Origin: Prevotellaceae bacterium
GTDB lineage: Bacteria > Bacteroidota > Bacteroidia > Bacteroidales > Bacteroidaceae
NCBI GenBank assembly: GCA_031262265.1
Contig: JAISIB010000092.1
Location: 1 to 8,463, forward strand
Direction: 5' to 3'
Length of the DNA stretch: 8,463 nucleotides
Every line of letters starts with the position of its first letter. The first letter of the stretch is position 1. Of the stretch, positions 6,008-8,463 are shown one piece after another. The notes under the pieces are model-generated. The model worked only from the letters and a program-made list of their open reading frames with translations. It was not told where the DNA came from and did no database searches. The translations under genes were made by a program, and so were the position numbers.

Positions 6008-7648
6008 ATGATAGAACAATATTTATCGCAAACTAATTTTACTTCGTCCGCCGACTTCCGAGAAAATCTGCATATCAACGTACCCGAACATTTCAACTTC
6101 GGATATGACGTGGTGGACGAATGGGCGCGCTTGCAACCACAAAGGCGCGCTTTGCTCTGGACGAACGACCAAGGAGACAGTCGTAGCTTCACGTTTCAAG
6201 AGATAAAAGAGTACTCCGATCGCACGGCTTCATTCTTCCGACAATTGGGAATCGGACACGGAGACAAAGTGATGCTGATACTCAAACGACGCTACGAATT
6301 TTGGTTTAGCATAGTCGCCTTACACAAATTGGGTGCCATCGCTATTCCGGCCACGCACTTATTAACCGCAAAAGACATCGTATATCGTTGCCAAGCGGCA
6401 GAAATCAAAATGATCGTCACGGCCGGTGAAAAAGAAATACTTCAACACATCGAAGCCGCCCTGCCGAAATCGCCCAGCGTAAAGCAACTCGTCAGTATCG
6501 GGCCGCATATCCCCGATAAATTCCTCGATTTTCGTCTCATAGAGACCGCTCCGCCCTTTGTTCGCCCGACGGCAAACAGCAACGAGGATATTTCTCTCAT
6601 GTACTTCACTTCGGGAACGACCGGCGAACCGAAAATGGTAGCACACGACTTTACTTATCCGCTCGGCCATATCACAACGGCCGCATATTGGCATAATCTT
6701 CATCCGGAAAGCTTGCATCTGACCATTGCCGACACGGGTTGGGGAAAAGCCGTATGGGGAAAATTATACGGACAATGGATTGTAGGTGCGACGGTATTCG
6801 TCTACGACCACGAGAAGTTCACTCCCGCAGCTATCTTACAGAAAATACAGGAGTATAAAATAACCTCGTTATGCGCGCCGCCTACCATTTTCCGCTTTCT
6901 GATACGCGAAGATTTGACACAATACGACCTTTCGTCGCTCGAATACTGTACGATTGCCGGAGAAGCCCTTAATCCGGCCGTTTACGAAACGTTTCTGCGC
7001 CTGACCGGCATCAAACTGATGGAAGGATTCGGACAAACGGAAACAACGCTAACCATTGCCACATTTCCGTGGATGGAACCGAAGCCCGGTAGCATGGGTA
7101 TGCCCAATCCACAGTACGATGTGGACTTAATTGACGCAAACGGACGTTCGGTGGAAGCCGGAGAACAAGGCGAGATCGTCATACGTACGGGTAACAACAA
7201 ACCTGTGGGATTGTTCAAGGAATATTATAGAGACGCCGAACGCACCCGGGAAACTTGGCACGACGGAATTTACCATACGGGGGATGTTGCTTGGAAGGAC
7301 GAAGACGGTTATTACTGGTTTGTCGGTCGTACGGATGACGTTATCAAGTCTTCCGGTTACCGCATCGGTCCGTTCGAGGTAGAAAGTGCTTTGATGACGC
7401 ATCCGGCCGTCGTGGAATGTGCCATAACGGGCGTCCCCGATGAAATACGCGGGCAGATAGTCAAAGCGACAATCGTTCTGTCGAAAGAATATCGCGACCG
7501 AGCCGGAGAAGAGCTTGTAAAAGAATTGCAGCAACACGTTAAAAAAACCACAGCTCCCTATAAGTATCCGCGCGTCATAGAGTTTACGGATGAACTACCA
7601 AAGACTATTAGCGGAAAAATACGCCGTGTAGAAATTAGGAACAGATAA
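6008..7648 (+). CDS. AMP-forming acyl-CoA synthetase (acetyl/medium-chain type)
   Basis: ANL-superfamily ligase activating a carboxylic acid with ATP to an acyl-adenylate and then to acyl-CoA. The 546-residue length fits the medium-chain (MACS) branch, shorter than classical Acs. Core motifs are complete: phosphate loop YFTSGTTGEPKMV (199-211), GFGQTET (340-346), YHTGD (422-426), GRTDDVIKSSGYRIG (440-454) at the hinge between N- and C-terminal domains, and PKTISGK (531-537) with K537 as the adenylation lysine. ADTGWGKAVWGKLYGQW (241-257) is the MACS-like stretch lining the acyl pocket. The substrate could be acetate, propionate, a branched or aromatic acid. It starts 10 bases after the XRE-cupin gene and ends one base before the M24 gene, so these three are likely co-expressed. 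Confidence 0.9.
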   Translation: MIEQYLSQTNFTSSADFRENLHINVPEHFNFGYDVVDEWARLQPQRRALLWTNDQGDSRSFTFQEIKEYSDRTASFFRQLGIGHGDKVMLILKRRYEFWFSIVALHKLGAIAIPATHLLTAKDIVYRCQAAEIKMIVTAGEKEILQHIEAALPKSPSVKQLVSIGPHIPDKFLDFRLIETAPPFVRPTANSNEDISLMYFTSGTTGEPKMVAHDFTYPLGHITTAAYWHNLHPESLHLTIADTGWGKAVWGKLYGQWIVGATVFVYDHEKFTPAAILQKIQEYKITSLCAPPTIFRFLIREDLTQYDLSSLEYCTIAGEALNPAVYETFLRLTGIKLMEGFGQTETTLTIATFPWMEPKPGSMGMPNPQYDVDLIDANGRSVEAGEQGEIVIRTGNNKPVGLFKEYYRDAERTRETWHDGIYHTGDVAWKDEDGYYWFVGRTDDVIKSSGYRIGPFEVESALMTHPAVVECAITGVPDEIRGQIVKATIVLSKEYRDRAGEELVKELQQHVKKTTAPYKYPRVIEFTDELPKTISGKIRRVEIRNR

Positions 7649-7649
7649 T

Positions 7650-8463
7650 ATGATAGACCGTACGGAACTTCAACTCCGCCAAGCCAAGATACGGGAAGAG
7701 ATGCGTAGACAAGGCATAGATGCGGCTTTGATTGCTTGCAACGTCAACTTGTTATATACATTAGGCGCAATCGTCAACGGATATGTCTACTTGCCTGTCG
7801 ACGCGCCGGCGCAGCTATTCATCAAAAGACCTAATACGCTGAGCGGCGAGCACGTTCATCCGATTCGTAAGCCCGAACAAATGATAGATATACTGGTCGA
7901 AAAACGTATTCCGCTACCGAAGAAATTGATGATTGAAGGCGACTTGCCGCATACGGAATACATGCGGCTATCCGCACTGTTCTCTGCGCAGATCGTAGAC
8001 GCCTCTCCCGTCATCAAACGGGCGCGCGCCGTCAAGACCAATTACGAGATTGAGTTGTTCCGCCGCTCCGGTCTCGCTCACACACGCGCCTACGAACAAA
8101 TACCTGCCGTATTCCGCAAAGGCATGACAGACCTTGATCTCTCCATCGAGATAGAACGTTTGATGAGACGGGAAGGATGTTTGGGAATCTTTCGCGTCGG
8201 CGGTCAGAGCATGGAAATCTTTATGGGTAGCCTACTCGTAGGTGACAATGCGGCAGTTCCTTCGCCTTATGATTTCGCATTGGGTGGCGCGGGTGCCGAC
8301 GCTTCGCTGCCTGTCGGAGCCAACGGGACGACGATTCGGGAAGGACAAAGCATGATGGTAGATTATGGCGGCAACTTCTTCGGTTATATCTGCGACATGA
8401 CGCGTGTCTTTTCGGCCGGGCGGCTGCCTCAACGTGCGTATGATGCACATCAGGTTTGTTTGG
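7650..8463 (+). CDS. M24-family Xaa-Pro peptidase-like protein (5' part, runs off window)
   Basis: The reading frame opens with ATG at 7650, one base after the upstream stop, and stays open for 271 codons to the window edge; the C-terminus is missing. Residues 1-125 resemble the creatinase N-terminal domain; from about 130 (KTNYEIELFRRSG) the M24 'pita-bread' domain begins. The first two metal-binding aspartates are visible: D238 in MMVDYGG and D249 in CDMTRVF. The later ligands (His, Glu, Glu) lie beyond the edge. The motif that normally reads LPHG, with the substrate/proton-shuttle histidine, reads LPVG at 220-223. Thus it could be a peptidase with altered mechanism or a non-peptidase M24 enzyme such as a creatinase-like hydrolase. 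No signal peptide is seen, so it is probably cytoplasmic. Confidence 0.85.
   Translation, partial: MIDRTELQLRQAKIREEMRRQGIDAALIACNVNLLYTLGAIVNGYVYLPVDAPAQLFIKRPNTLSGEHVHPIRKPEQMIDILVEKRIPLPKKLMIEGDLPHTEYMRLSALFSAQIVDASPVIKRARAVKTNYEIELFRRSGLAHTRAYEQIPAVFRKGMTDLDLSIEIERLMRREGCLGIFRVGGQSMEIFMGSLLVGDNAAVPSPYDFALGGAGADASLPVGANGTTIREGQSMMVDYGGNFFGYICDMTRVFSAGRLPQRAYDAHQVCL

Overview
The window reads as a single-strand, tightly packed arginine/proline biosynthesis operon from a member of the Bacteroidota, most likely order Bacteroidales. This rests on three things. The gene order is argR, a GNAT acyltransferase, argG, argC, argD, proC, then an XRE-cupin regulator, an AMP-forming acyl-CoA synthetase and an M24 protein; I recognise this order from Bacteroides-type genomes. 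Gene starts lack Shine-Dalgarno sequences and are preceded by A-rich stretches. The region before argR carries a TAnnTTTG promoter element of the Bacteroides type. The genus cannot be fixed by eye; the moderate G+C would suit a Tannerella- or Parabacteroides-like organism, but that is a guess.

Layout. Positions 1-155 are non-coding and hold the putative promoter, overlapping dyads that look like an ArgR operator, and a short AT palindrome. Positions 156-4555 are the arginine block: arginine repressor, putative N-acylglutamate synthase, argininosuccinate synthase, N-acyl-glutamyl-phosphate reductase and N-acylornithine aminotransferase. A 105-base gap (4556-4660) with an AT-rich inverted repeat and a weak promoter-like string separates argD from proC (pyrroline-5-carboxylate reductase). 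Only 11 bases after proC comes an XRE-cupin regulator, followed closely by an acyl-CoA synthetase and the first 271 codons of an M24 'pita-bread' protein that runs off the right edge.

How the genes fit together. ArgC, ArgD and ArgG cover the reductase, aminotransferase and argininosuccinate steps of arginine synthesis. The GNAT protein is placed to supply the first step (acylation of glutamate). In Bacteroides fragilis the carbamoylation step is known to use N-succinyl- rather than N-acetyl-ornithine, so these enzymes may handle succinylated intermediates. ProC makes proline from pyrroline-5-carboxylate and so shares the glutamate/ornithine branch point. ArgR probably senses arginine and controls its own operon. 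The last three genes look like a separate module (sensor-regulator, acyl-CoA ligase, metallopeptidase-fold protein) attached to the operon; their substrates are unknown. The M24 protein appears to lack the usual LPHG histidine.

No RNA genes, mobile elements, CRISPR arrays or strong terminators were seen. No obviously new defence or mobile system is present. The least understood parts are the GNAT enzyme's acyl donor and the XRE-cupin/ligase/M24 module.
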